From Odobenus rosmarus divergens (taxonomy: Eukaryota; Chordata; Mammalia; Carnivora; Odobenidae): DNA of 64,000 bases. A model generated the notes under the pieces. The model was not told where the DNA came from and ran no database searches. It was given only the letters and a program-made list of their open reading frames with translations. Both the position numbers and the translations under genes were made by a program. Positions 48,300-60,212 of this stretch are shown one piece after another; position 1 is the stretch's first letter, and the number at the start of each line of letters is the position of its first letter. The stretch spans positions 204,867-268,866 of the forward strand of contig NW_004451510.1 of assembly GCF_000321225.1 (NCBI RefSeq). Direction: 5' to 3'.

Positions 48300-49015
48300 A
48301 ACCAGCTCTCCTCTCATATCCTTCCACAGTGTGCTTTCTTTGTACCTGTCTGACCTCCTCCTCAGACTTTCTGTTGTGACCTGTGGCACCTCATTCCATT
48401 GTAAAGAAACTCTCTTTCATCCACAGACTCTCCATAGAATCACTCTTCTACCTGTTCTGTCTCTACTAAGCTTCTTATTTCCATATTGGTCCTTTCCGAC
48501 TTGTATGAGGATATACAGTTATCCCTAACCTCAGACCTCAGAATGGCCACATGAAGATCGTCACAGCCTGTGCCTCTGGGACATTGCCTTTACCACATTC
48601 TCTCTAGGCAGTACCAGAAAAGAAAAAAAAAAGCAGAGCTGACACTATTAATTCACTCCTTTGTCTTTAACCAGTTATTCTACAGATGACTCTTGAATCT
48701 GCATCATTAGCTGGAAACTTCTGAGCTCCATAAATTTAAATACAACTGTTTAAATACATTTTCCATTTGGTTGTCCCACAAGTATCTCATGCTTAATATG
48801 CTCAGAGATGAATTCATGACCTTCCTTACAAACTAGTTTTCCCTTAGATTGGTGAATGAAACCGCCATCTATCCTTTCATCAAAACCAGAAAGCTGGGGC
48901 ACACCTTGACTCTTCCCTTGGCATGAAGCTGGGTCTGTAAGATCTAACTTTCTGACCTCTCTAAAGCTACTTCCAAGTGGTTCCAAATAATGTCCCTTAA
49001 AATCATCTTTCTCTT
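48300..49015 (+). repeat. L2 LINE, internal part
   Basis: Fits sense L2 internal text: 'tgactcttgaatctgcatcat', 'gaaacttctgagctccata', 'caaaaccagaaagctggggca', CACCTTGACTCTTCCCTTGG. It continues at 49490 after a later insertion. No coding frame survives. Confidence 0.6.
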
Positions 49016-49079
49016 TTTTATTTAATAATCAGATGTTTTTAATTAATATGTCCACTTGGAATAAAGACCACATTTTTCT

Positions 49080-49465
49080 AGACTCATGATAAGCTCAGAT
49101 AAGGAGAGACAAGCAGAAGTCTCATGTGTGACTTTCAGGGAGTATTCTTAAAGAAAGGATGCACAGCCCTTTTTTACCTTCTCTCTTTCCTGATGTCTGG
49201 AATGGAGATATGATGCCTGCATCTTGAATAGACATCCTGGATCTTAAAGTAGAATCCACATTTTTGAGGATGGAGAAGTACCAGGATGGAGGAGTGTTGG
49301 TCATGGAAGAATTTGAGAATTTGCCTTATCAGCTTCTAGCCTGGGACTGGGCACACATGGATTTCCTTTACAGAAAGAAAGAAGAAAGAGAAAGAAATAT
49401 ACATATATACCAACACACACACACACACACACACTTCTATCCTGTTTAAGCCACTCTTAACTTTG
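49080..49465 (+). mobile_element. Possible old LTR in L2, with (CA)n
   Basis: Text from about 49080 ends with 'ctatcctgtttaagccactct', an LTR-like terminus, and sits between two parts of one L2. It includes a (CA)n tract at 49413-49435. Family not identified. Confidence 0.35.
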
Positions 49466-49489
49466 TGTTTTTTTTTCTCCAGCTCACTT

Positions 49490-49700
49490 CAACAATTCTC
49501 TATCTACAAAAATCTCTTCTAAAAAACAAGTCTGATCATTTCATTCTTCCCATTTCAACCCTTCAATGATTCTTGTTTGTCTCTAAGATAAAGTCCCAAC
49601 TCCTTAAGGAAGCATAAAGCTGGTTCATTGTGACCTTGTCCTACCATATTGACCCCTGGCATCTACCCTTACGGATGGAACTAGTGGCAATTATGGTGAT
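49490..49700 (+). repeat. L2 LINE, continuation
   Basis: AACAAGTCTGATCATTTCAT, 'caacccttcaatgattcttgt' and AGATAAAGTCCCAACTCCTT follow the order of sense L2 after the interrupted part. Confidence 0.7.
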
Positions 49701-49769
49701 AATGACTTCTCCTGGGTTGAACATTCTGTGAAATCTCCTTATAAAGAATTCAGGTAAATCTAAAATCAA

Positions 49770-50010
49770 GGCTAACATTTATTAAGCTTGTACTATTGTC
49801 TAGGTCCAGGAGCTTTCTACAGATTAACTCATTTAATCCTCAAAACGACTTTGTAAAATAGTATTATTATCCCCACTTGATAAGAGAGAGACTGAAGCAC
49901 AGAGAGATAAGCTGAATTTCCCAACGTTGCCTAATAATGCATTTTACAGCCAGGGTTTAATTCCAAGCAACCTAATGTGAGAGCCTGTTTAACTGCTGTA
50001 CAGTATGTCA
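49770..50010 (-). repeat. MIR SINE (antisense), nearly full length
   Basis: Antisense order: 'gctaacatttattaagcttgt', TTAACTCATTTAATCCTC, 'gtattattatccccacttgat', 'agagagataagctgaatttcc', 'cagggtttaattcc'. Confidence 0.8.
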
Positions 50011-53000
50011 CCCACCAGTGCTATAGAAGGCTAATTCTAGGAGCCCCAAAGATTTTCCAGGACTCCCTCTTTCCTTCCCATAAACTTCTCATATCAGAAG
50101 CAGAGGCCTGTGTTTTTCCATCTTCCCTAAGATCACTTCAGTAAAAGCGGGGGAAAGGGGCTATTTCATGATTCATTCATTAATTCCTAAGCCATTAGAA
50201 GTATAAACTCATTTCTGGTTCTAGGAAACATCCAGCATTAATTATAATGTACTCCTATAGTTAATGCCTACCATGAAATGCAAATTCATCTATAGTGTAT
50301 TACCTCCAAGCTTCTAAATACTTTCAGTTTAAATTTGCTTTCCCCAGGTGAACTCAATGGTGGCAACCAACAGTAACTAGGAATTTCCTCATTCGGTAGC
50401 AAAGTGTAACCCAGCTACATGAAAAGAGGGAATTTGCTCTGTGTAAGGCTCAGAGAGCCAGAAATATTTTAAGAGAATCTTGGGGTTCTGTAAACTTTAT
50501 ATTATTTTTATGCCTGAGCATGCATAAGCAAACAAGATTAAGGGTAAAGGAAAGAGATTTAAAATTGTAGGACATTTTTGAAATTCTTTCCTCCATAATT
50601 CTTTGGAAATGCACAGGGCCTATTACATTCTACTATGCCCACTGATGTGCCAAGTCACAGAACGTTGTCAGACCAGTTCTTGGTGTCAAAAGTTGAAATT
50701 CTATCCAGTTAATTGGTTACAACATTACTAGAATTACTTCACAGAGTGATCTGTGCAAAAGTATTTAGAATACACTGGCAGGGGATACTGTTTGCTGTGA
50801 AGATAGTTCATTGACATTTTAGCTTTGTCGAATGTCTGTCTACTTGTTCATAATTGGAATACATTTATTAATACCAGTCTTGTTCCAGAAAGGATTTAAA
50901 GCAACTTATTAAGATCCATATAAAATAACAAATAAATGAGAAAAAATGAGTCAGGAAAGTCCAGTAGAAGGATGAGTCAGGACCCAAAAATCACACTATG
51001 AAGTCATGCATATTTGCTAGAGTGTGCCAACAACTTGGTTTGAAGTTCCTGCTGGCCAAGAAGAAGGAAACTTTATAGGTGGGTGATTCACACTATTTAT
51101 AATGTTAAAACTATCTAGTTGCTTAGGATATGAACAATGCTATCTGATTCTGAGATCAGAATTTTCTCCCCATATCTTTATAGAAAAAACACCACGTGAT
51201 GTAATGTCATAAGCATCATCTCAACGGTAAACACAGACACAAGCTGTACAGAGGAGTTTCCTACAATGTACCACAGCATCAGCTCCTGGCATCTGGCCGA
51301 AGTACAATCAAGTGAAAGAAGAGTTAGTGGGGCCAATGTGATGGACCAGAAGCCCAGGACTCCTTGGTGACCTGGCTCAAAGTAGAGTAGATTAGAGAAT
51401 TTATAATAGGAGCTTTCTAACATTTATATACATAAGGATCAAAAACTATGAAAGATAAATTGCTGTGCTCCTTCTGCAGAGATTCTGGGTTAGTTGGTCT
51501 GGAGTGGGCCCCTCCTCTCCTGAATCGATTCCAATGTGGAAGGTAGGCGAAGCCCAATGGAAGGGACAGAAACAGAAAGTAACAAGCAGCATTATTTGAT
51601 GTAAATTAATGAAAGCATCTGGAGATATCAGCAAGACATTATGGTCTCACTTTGAGTATAATTAATCCATAAAAACTCGTTTTGGAGTAAGGTTAATGCA
51701 AAATTAGTGGGCTTATCCTACTATAGAAGATGTTCAATTGGGAAATGGCCTTGTATTTTAACTCTTCTCCACAAATTGAAGTTTGAAAAACTTTCTGTAT
51801 GAATTCACTTTAAGAAGTTAATGGTTTAACGAGTTGATGTTTAATCTTCAGAATTACTTGATGTTTCAGGAAACTTTAACTCAAAGACTTGAATTTGCAA
51901 TAAAGGAATTTTAGGGCCCAGATCTACAAGGGGGAGATAATTTTGAGAAAAGATGTCTTTTAGCATGCTATGCCAGGGACTCCTTATTCCTCCTATTTTT
52001 TTTTTTTTTTTTGTAATCTATTTCTGAACTCTTAGTTTTCCTTTATCTTATTTCTATTCTGAAAAAAACTTTTGGGGGGGTGGGAACATTTTTGGCTTTA
52101 TATTTTTCTGTAGTGTTTAGGCATTCATAGAAGTATATCCCTGAAGTCTTTTTGGATACTTTAGAGGAAGAAAAATCTAAATATTTCCATGATACACAAA
52201 AATTAGCTCAAATAATATTTATTATTTAAATAAATTTATTTTACATATAACATATTATATGTCTTATATATAACACATGGATATTTATAGGTTATATATT
52301 GTATGTGCACGTTATATGTAATAAACTGTATATTGCCTATACTATTTCACATGTATCATATTTGGGCATAGTATACATGATAGATATTTTACGTATAAAT
52401 ATATCTTTAAATCTCAAGGAATATTTTTGCTTATTTGGAGGTCAATGAGAAATGATAATACTTAAAAAAATTTTAAATAGCTCAAAGAAACTGCTAATTA
52501 CGTTTCAATATAACATTAAGTACTGTGTCGTGTCAAGCCTGGTCTGTGTAAAGATCACATGAGTTATCTCATTATTATGGAGGACTGAGCAGATATGGAA
52601 GACTTCTTATCCTACTTTGAACATATAGAATGCTGAATAAATAATTTTTCCCTAAGATATGTAGTTAACATACAAGAAATATTTCAACTGCCTAATCAAA
52701 ACAAAGAGTGGCAAATCACATACCAAAGCTGACGAGAAAATCCAAGGTTGAGTGTGAAAGGGGCTGAAGACTTGTGGCCCCATGTGTCTATAGAGGGTAG
52801 TGTTCTGATGCCCTCATAAGGACGAAGGTCACAAACTATGATCAGGAAATGACTTTGGAAGTACGGATGAATTGGGTTTAGAAAAACTCTGCTCCCAAAC
52901 CTGTTACATGGTACCCATTTGTGATTCCCACTTGAAAATATATGTTATATATTTTACCAAACATTTATGGGTGCTTTGTATTGGAATGTTTTCCCAGGAT

Positions 53001-53391
53001 ATTTTGGTGTATTACTACACATTTAAATCAGTGATAACAGCAAATGTAAATGAATTAAACTTCCCTATTTCTCACATTGTATTAAACACACACAACTTAC
53101 TATGAATCAACTCTATGTATATATGTATATGTATATATCAACATGGATAGTTCTTCATATCATATTATTAAAAATGAGTGAATCACAGCTACATTGCATG
53201 CATTAACATGAATCAGTCTCTAACATAGAATGCATTTTGTATAACTTTATATAAAGTGCAAAAGCAAGCAGTAATAGACATGTGTCACCATTTCATTGAT
53301 TTTTCTTTAACTATACTAACATATATAATATATTTCCAAATTTTAAAGAGTAAAAAAAAGCAAATTACAGATGGATACACACAGTATGATG
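50011..53391. other. Long unassigned AT-rich stretch
   Basis: No gene. A MER5A-like fragment lies at about 51470-51545 (GATTCTGGGTTAGTTGGTCT). AT-rich low-complexity text is at 52205-52345 and 53110-53145. A T-run is at about 51999-52012. The rest is unassigned. Confidence 0.4.
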
Positions 53392-53410
53392 CCATTTATA
53401 TAAATTTTAT

Positions 53411-53618
53411 TTTATTTTAATTTTTTTTAAAGATTTTATTTATTCGTTTGAGAGAGAGAGAGAGACAGAGATAGCGAGAGAGAGCACAGGTAGGGAGGAG
53501 AGAGAGAAGCAGGCTCCCCGCTGAGCAAGGAGCCCAAAGTGGAGCTCGATCCCAGGACCCAGGACCAAGACCTGAGCCGAAGGCAGCCAATCAACCGACT
53601 GAGCCACCCAGGTGCCCC
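53411..53618 (-). mobile_element. CAN-SINE with perfect 18-bp target-site duplication
   Basis: Antisense copy from the AAAGATTTTATTTATTCG tail side to GAGCCACCCAGGTGCCCC. The duplication CCATTTATATAAATTTTA is identical at 53392-53409 and 53619-53636. Confidence 0.96.
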
Positions 53619-53636
53619 CCATTTATATAAATTTTA

Positions 53637-55592
53637 ATAGCACAATAATTTATATTGTTATTGGGTAAATAGATACGTAGAAAAATATTTTAGAACACAC
53701 TGCAAAGATCGAGGCCAAATTCACAGAAGCGATTACTTCAGAGATGGGGCTTTGGAAATGAGACTGAAAAGAGAATAAAAAGGGGACTTTCTAAGTTTCT
53801 ATAATGTTTAAACTTTTTTAAATTGAAAATATAATTTGCAAAACGAAGTCATAATAAAAAGTTTATGTAATGGTGAAATGACAATGAGCATTCAGAACAG
53901 TTCATTGCTGGGGACTAATTCCTTCTGTGACAATTTAGAAAGTAGTTGAACCATCAAGCTACATATAAAGGTTAAATTTTCAGCAGTATAACAGAGTCCA
54001 TATTGCCAGAATAGCCCACATCTGAAAAAAAGTTTTAATGGGGAAGGAGCTCTGAGGGGAAAAACAACAACGACCAAACAAACCTGCATCTCTAAAGGAG
54101 GCCAAATCAGTTGCATAAATTATCCCTTATGGTTTGCTGTATAGATATGTAACCAGAGCAGAGATTGAGCCAGTGTCCATTGCAGTGAACAGGTAAGCGA
54201 CCATGGAAGGTCACTTTGCATTACCTGTGCAATGAGCCAGCTATGTCTGTCCCATCCCCTTCTCCCGGAGGGAGGGCCTGAACTTAAGCTTAGATTCCTA
54301 TGGGATCAGGGTCTTCTTCACCTTCCAGGGTGGAATGCAATGTTCCATTGACCCCAGGGTCACTAGGTTCTGGGCAGTCAATATTCCCAGGCAATAGCCG
54401 CCACCTGAAATTCAGAATGCCTGGCTCCAAGAAGCGTGTGTGCTCCCCATTGGCCAGACTGCTTTCTCAGCAGCTTGTCTACACTGCAGGGACCTGCAGG
54501 TGGAAATGCAGACCTGTCTTCCAGTCCCAGCAGGGTCCTGGCCTAGGCAAGCCTCTTATGGGCTAATGTGAGGATTAGGTAGATCCGAGCTGACATTGTC
54601 CTGTGTGAATTTTCCCTTTAATGGCTATTTTTTACCCTATGCTGTCTGTACTGTGGAATGTGTCCTGACCTCTAGAATATAGCATGTGAAGATCTGGATG
54701 GTCTCTGATCTGCATGATACAGAGAGAGTCATTGAAAGAGAATATGCAGATATTATAAATATGCCATTTATTTCCAGTCATAAGAAATGAGGAAATCAAG
54801 GAAAATATTAGTAACAGAGCAGTAAGCTGCAAAGATTAATAAAATATTCTTTGATGTTCATGATAAAACGGCAGCCCTAGTGACCTGGTCATTCTGTTCC
54901 TTGGAAATGATTTCACTTGTGGCCTGTATGTTATTGTCTCTGCCCCTCTCCTGACTCCCTCTGCTTTTACTATGGCTGCTTCTGCTTCTCTGTGTGGATC
55001 TCAAGCTCAGAACTCCTGGAAAGAGGATCAATTAATCCTCAGGCAATTAAAATCCTACTGAGTGATGTCCTCTCGTTTTGTCAGTGCAGGATTTTCTGGG
55101 GTTGATTTCTAGTCTAAGTAACTATAGTTAGAATCAAATTACCTCAAATATGGCAGTTTTCATACGAGGGGTGAGACTAGTCTTTGAGTAAAACCTATGC
55201 GTGTGGCAGCCCTTTCTAAGTTTATGCATTCTGCTCCAGTAGAGGCAGTGTGAGAGAGTTAGGATGCCCCATTATCTAAACCAGGACTCATACGAGAGCC
55301 AAAGGAGGGAGATATTAATAATTAAACTGAAAAGATAAGCTAGTACTAAGGATGTCACCTTAGAACAAAAAACTGATAAATAGCAGATTGAGCTATGAAC
55401 CAGTGGTGGGCCTGGAGTTAGCTGTGTTTTTTCTGTTTCCCATCTATAATGCATTTTCCCACCCATAAACGTGGGTGTAATGGTTTCCTATAGTAGTCTA
55501 TGATTTTCACATTGTTTTGCTTCTTTATCATTGTTTCTTCAATATCTGACTCCTTGTTAGCAGCATGAGGACAGGATTCTGACTCTTTTAAA
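53637..55592. other. Unassigned intergenic DNA
   Basis: No gene or confident repeat. The block at about 54130-54600 is GC-richer than its surroundings and free of recognisable repeats. Confidence 0.4.
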
Positions 55593-55606
55593 CCACACAT
55601 CTATTT

Positions 55607-55798
55607 TTTTAAAGATTTATTTATTTATTTGACAGAGAGAGACACAGCGAGAGAGGGAACACAAGCAGGGGGAGTGGGAGAGGGAGAAGCAGGCTCCCCA
55701 CAGAGCACAGAGACCGATGCAGGACTCAATCCCAGGACCCCGGGATCATGACCTGAGCCGAAGGCAGATGCTTAACGACTGAGCCACCCAGGCGCCCC
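55607..55798 (-). mobile_element. CAN-SINE with perfect 14-bp target-site duplication
   Basis: Antisense copy from AAAGATTTATTTATTTATTT to GAGCCACCCAGGCGCCCC. CCACACATCTATTT is identical at 55593-55606 and 55799-55812. Confidence 0.96.
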
Positions 55799-56346
55799 CC
55801 ACACATCTATTTATGACAGGTAGACACTCAGGAGCCCTTTACTGAATGAGCGAATAAAGGGATATACCAAGGAATGTCAGGTATTATGCTTTCTCAGTTA
55901 AGATATTCTAGAGAAAGTGGTGCCACACTTGGCTTGTTAATACTAACTGCAGGAGTAGTGGATGTTGATGCCATCTAACCAATGCTTGGAAGAGGCATTT
56001 TCTCCGAATTTATTATGTTAGTTCTCAAGTTGCTGTAAATGTTAAAATTAAGAATTTCCATACTTTAGCTTGAGGAAACACACACACACAGAGGCACATT
56101 GCTTAATTTATACTAACCAGAAGGGAAAAAAGCATTTTTCACTAGGGAGGTTGAATCTTATAGACACACTCAAGTATTAACTCATTCTTCAAATGTTTAT
56201 GTAATGTCTGCTATGTGCCAGGAACTCTTTTATGTATTGAGGATACATACAAAAGAGCCATGGCCCTTACTAACATAGAAGGAAAGAAACGAACAAAAAT
56301 AGGAAACTAATAAAAATTGATACATATAATTTTTAGTGATTGTTAT

Positions 56347-56555
56347 TTTATTTTTTTATTTTTTTTAAAGATTTTATTTATTTATTTGACAGAGAGAGAC
56401 ACAGCGAGAGAGGGAACACAAGAAGGGGGAGTGGGAGAGGAAGAAGCAGGCTCCCCACGGAGCAGAGAGACCGATGCGGGGCTCGATCCCAGGACCCTGG
56501 GATCATGACCTGAGACGAAGGCAGACGCTTAACAACTAAGCCACCCAGGCGCCCC
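56347..56555 (-). mobile_element. CAN-SINE with ~15-bp target-site duplication
   Basis: Antisense copy, body closely similar to the 55607 copy. Flanks TTTAGTGATTGTTAT (56332-56346) and TTTAGTGATTGTGAT (56556-56570) differ at one base. Confidence 0.95.
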
Positions 56556-56770
56556 TTTAGTGATTGTGATTTTAAGAAAAATATTGCAGATTATATAGAG
56601 CAAAAAAGGTTGAGTAAAGAGTAAAGGCCTCCAAGAAGTAAAACTGAACTCAAAACTTGAGTGATGATAAGAACTAAGATATGTAAAGAATGGCAGGAAG
56701 AAAATTCCAGGGAGAGGAACAGCATGTGCAAAGGCAGTGAGGTAAGAAATGCTTGGATATGCAGGAACAA

Positions 56771-56940
56771 GAGTCGGATGCTCAACCAACTGAACCACCC
56801 AGGCATCCCACAGGGTCCTGGGATCAAGCCCCAGGTGGGGCTCCGTGCTCAGCAGGAGCCTGCTTGGATATTCTCTCCCTCTGCCCCTTCCTCTGCTGTC
56901 TCTCTCTCTCTCTCTCAAATAGATAAATAAATCTTTAAAA
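56771..56940 (+). mobile_element. CAN-SINE with inverted head
   Basis: The left part, 56771-56808, is the tRNA-derived head in antisense (GCTCAACCAACTGAACCACC then CAGGCATCC). It is followed directly at 56811 by the sense body from CAGGGTCCTGGGATCAAGCC to AATAAATCTTTAAAAAAATA. About 20 bases between head and body are missing, so one insertion with 5' inversion is the simplest reading. Confidence 0.85.
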
Positions 56941-57480
56941 AAATAAAAATATAACTTTGTTGGGTGAAGGGTTGATAGACTTAGGGAGACAAGAGAGAAA
57001 GCAAGCACACAAGATGGAAGGTGATTGTAATCTTTCACGTGAGTAATGATAAAGATGATAAGAAGCAGTTGGCTTTGGAATAAATTGTGAAGGTACAGCA
57101 GAGAGTGTTTGCTAGTGGATCAGATGTGGGATGTTAGAGAAACAGTTAAATCAAGGATGATTCCTGGGGTTTTGCCCTAAACAGCTGAAGAATGGTGAGA
57201 TGGTAATGCTGCTTACAGAGATGTGGGGATGGGGTGAGCTTGGGGATAGGAGTGAGTCGCCAATCAAGAGCCTGTACAGACAGGTTGAGTTTAAGAGGCT
57301 GGTAAATATCTAAGTGGAGATGTCAAGTTGGCTGTTGGTTATACCAATAGAGATTTTGTAGGAAAGATCAAAACCAGAGATGTGATTTGGGTATTCATTA
57401 GGCTAGAGAGGAAATTTAAAGCACGGGTTTGTATAAAATCACCTGGGGAGTGAATAAGGTAGGAGAGAAAACTGTGTTGT

Positions 57481-57655
57481 GAGACTTGAGACTGATGTCA
57501 GGAAGGGACCGACCCAGTGAAGTGCTGTTACAAGGTGCAGGCTGGAAGAGAAGAGGAAAACCGGAAAGACAGGCTGTCCTGGACAGCAAGAGAAAAAAGC
57601 ACTTTGAAGAGGAAGAATGTGGATCAGTTGTGGGAGATGCTGTTAATTTTTCGGA
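57481..57655. other. Short unassigned stretch between L2 and SINE
   Basis: No gene. May be more decayed L2. Confidence 0.3.
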
Positions 57656-57671
57656 ACACCATCACTTTTTT

Positions 57672-57868
57672 TTTTTTTTTTAGATTTTATTTATTTATTT
57701 GACAGAGAGAAACACAGCGAGAGAGGGAACACAAGCAGGGGGAGTGGGAGAGGGAGGAGCAGGCTTCCCGCGGAGCAGGGAGCCCGATGCGGGGCTCGAT
57801 CCCAGGATCCCGGGATCATGACCCGAGCCGAAGGCAGACGCTTAATGACTGAGCCACCCAGGTGCCCC
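57672..57868 (-). mobile_element. CAN-SINE with perfect 16-bp target-site duplication
   Basis: Antisense copy from TTTAGATTTTATTTATTT to GAGCCACCCAGGTGCCCC. ACACCATCACTTTTTT is identical at 57656-57671 and 57869-57884. It retains a well-preserved B-box region (GCTCGATCCC in antisense). Confidence 0.96.
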
Positions 57869-57884
57869 ACACCATCACTTTTTT

Positions 57885-58754
57885 AACTTCAGTTTGGATT
57901 TGAAGATGTATCGAATGGCAACATGGACTTCCGAGGCTAAGATTAACTGTGCTATTTTTCTCTGAGAAGAGAGAAGAATCACAATACATCTCTCTTCATC
58001 TGCTTAAAGAAGGTGTGAGCAGACATTTCCCTCAATTACAAACAATGAGCAAAGAGCATAGTAAACATAGGAGGGAGATGTAGATTGGTAGAATTTACAA
58101 AAGCCAAGCTAACATTTACACAGATTTTCCAACTGCCTGTCATCTTCTGAGAAGCTGCAAAGCACATTACATTCTACACTCTACTCTCTAACTGGTTTTA
58201 AGTAACTTTATATTCTCTGCCAGAGTCCTACTTAGAGTAGTAGGGAAAGCTATTTTGTTCTAGGTAAGAGAAAGTTGATGTCCCCAACTTGGCTTCTTTT
58301 CTTTAGGCTTACATCGTTCTGTTTATTTTGGAGTTTTCTGAATTGAATGTCAGGGGTCAGTGTCTGTCACTTGACCTGAGGGAAATGGCAGGTTTTTGTG
58401 TTTTGCTTCCCTTTTTCCACAGAAAGGGAAGGATAACAATATATTTGCCTCTTCCTCTTCAGTGTCAGGTCTTACAACAGCAAGTGGGATGGCCAATACT
58501 TCAGAACTCTCTTAGGTAATGGATCATTCAAGCTCTAGGAATGTCAAGGGCTTACTGGCTTGGACATAATTTTAGGCAACTCAGATAAGGTCTTTGTTTC
58601 CATTGATGTGACGTGGAGACCTGTTGGAGAAACTGTCCAACAAAACCAGATCCTAGAGTTATCTTCACAGTGCCAGGGGCAGAAATATCTAGAGGCAAAG
58701 TAAAATTCACCTCTACAGGGTGTTGAGTCTATCCTTCCATTCTGGCACGAGGAC
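57885..58754. other. Unassigned intergenic DNA
   Basis: No gene or confident repeat. Confidence 0.4.
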
Positions 58755-58956
58755 GTGCACTACTTGACTCTTTGCCCCACTTCTGCTACAGCTATGTGAT
58801 CTTGAGCATGTCTCTCAGTTGCTCCGAATTCCATTGACTATATTTTGTAAACACTCGGCTTACAGAGCCATCCCTACCTGTCTCACAGGGTGCAAGTAAG
58901 GGTCAAAATCAAAGTGAGATAATGTCCCTAAGTGTTTTGAAAATTAATAATATTAT
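58755..58956 (+). repeat. MIR SINE (sense), degraded
   Basis: MIR order: 'ctacagctatgtgatcttgag', 'catgtctctcagttgctccga', 'cctgtctcacagggtgcaagt', 'gataatgtccctaagtgtttt'. Confidence 0.6.
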
Positions 58957-58972
58957 AAGAATTCATAATGTT

Positions 58973-59172
58973 GGGCGCCTGGGTGGCTCAGTTGGTTAAG
59001 CGACTGCCTTTGGCTCAGGTCATGATCCTGGAGTCCCGGGATCGAGTCCCGCATCGGGCTCCCCGCTCAGCGAGGAACCTGCTTCTCCCTCTAACCCTCC
59101 CCCCCTCATGTACTCTCTCTTTCTCTCTCATTCTCACTCTCTCAAAATAAATAAATAAATCTTTAAAAAGAA
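58973..59172 (+). mobile_element. CAN-SINE with perfect 16-bp target-site duplication
   Basis: Sense copy from GGGCGCCTGGGTGGCTCAG to AATAAATAAATAAATCTTT. AAGAATTCATAATGTT is identical at 58957-58972 and 59173-59188. A box TGGCTCAGTTGG and B-box region GATCGAGTCCC are intact. Confidence 0.97.
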
Positions 59173-59479
59173 AAGAATTCATAATGTTATTTTTTATTGT
59201 ACCTTAAATCCTGGATATTTCAAAGTGTTTTATAGAGTGATCCTTGTTGTTGTACTTTGCCTTTAAGTTTCCCGGGGTTTAGTTATCTCTTTTCCAATTC
59301 TGACCATCTACTTATGTTCCCTCTTTCGTCACCATTCAGTAAATGCCTGCCCTACTCCTCACCCCTAACAAGACACCTAGAAGGCACCCTAAGCCATCCT
59401 TTTCCCTTATATCAAAATGGTAACAAAGTTCAGACTTAAAATTCCCGAGTTCCTTCCCCTGCTTTGTCAATTCTTATTA

Positions 59480-60125
59480 GCAGGACCCCAAGGTCAATAG
59501 CATCATCAAAGCCCATCACTCTAGTCTTCTGCTTCCCAGCTTCTTATCCTTCATGCAGCAACCTTACAGTGAACCTTCAAAACAAAACAAATCCAGAAAT
59601 GATCGTATTGCTTCCCTGTTGAAAACCCTCCAATGCCGCCTCAATGCTGGCAAGATAAAAGGCATGTTTGTCAAGATTGATCATGATAAGCTTTCTGCTG
59701 GCATCTTCATACACAGAGCATCCTTTCCAGTTCTTATCTCCAAATCCCCAGGCAAGCTGGAGTCCTTACATTGCCTTGATCAATCAATAGACTTCCGCCC
59801 ATCCCTTCTCACATGGTCTGCACACTGTTCTATACTCCTGGTCCGCAGGCTTCTTATCTTGTAGGTTTCTGGGTTATGACTCTACACATTCTGTTTTGAT
59901 TTCCCTTCTTTATCCCCTTACTCCAGCCAGAATTTATACTCTTTCCACGCTTTGCAGTCAGCTTAGCCTTCTATCTCAGCCCCTGAAGCATAGAACTTCA
60001 GGTTGGTGTTCACATGAGTGTCTCCTTCTAGACTGTGAGCTCCTTCAATGCAGACACCATTTCTCTTTGTCTTATTCATTGTTTTACTCCAGCACCTGGC
60101 AGAGACCCTTATAATTACTCAATGT
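59480..60125 (+). repeat. L2 LINE, 3' half
   Basis: Sense L2: GATCGTATTGCTTCCCTGTT, 'gaaaaccctccaatgccgcct', 'ctagactgtgagctccttcaa', 'agcacctggcagagacc'. The 103-codon frame inside it is a remnant without domain. Confidence 0.75.
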
Positions 60126-60212
60126 GAAGGAAGGGAGGGAGGGAGGGAGGAAGGGAGGGAGGAAGGAAGGAAGGAAGGAAAGGAGGGAGGGAGGGAAGGG
60201 AAGGGAAAAAGG
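60126..60212. repeat. (GGAA/GGGA)n purine microsatellite
   Basis: Purine-only tract of GGAA and GGGA units directly after the L2 tail. Confidence 0.9.

Larger units (their letters stand above)
56175..57480 (-). repeat. L2 LINE (antisense), carrying SINE insertions
   Basis: Starts as the complement of the L2 3' tail (TGTCTGCTATGTGCCAGGA) and continues through 'ggagaggaacagcatgtgca', CAAAGGCAGTGAGGTAAGAA, 'aatcaaggatgattcctgggg' and 'aagtggagatgtcaagttggc'. Two CAN-SINE insertions interrupt it. Confidence 0.7.

Noticed and set aside
56529..57038. 169-codon minus-strand frame
   Set aside because: Runs through antisense L2 and rearranged CAN-SINE sequence. It is a composite of repeats and not a gene.
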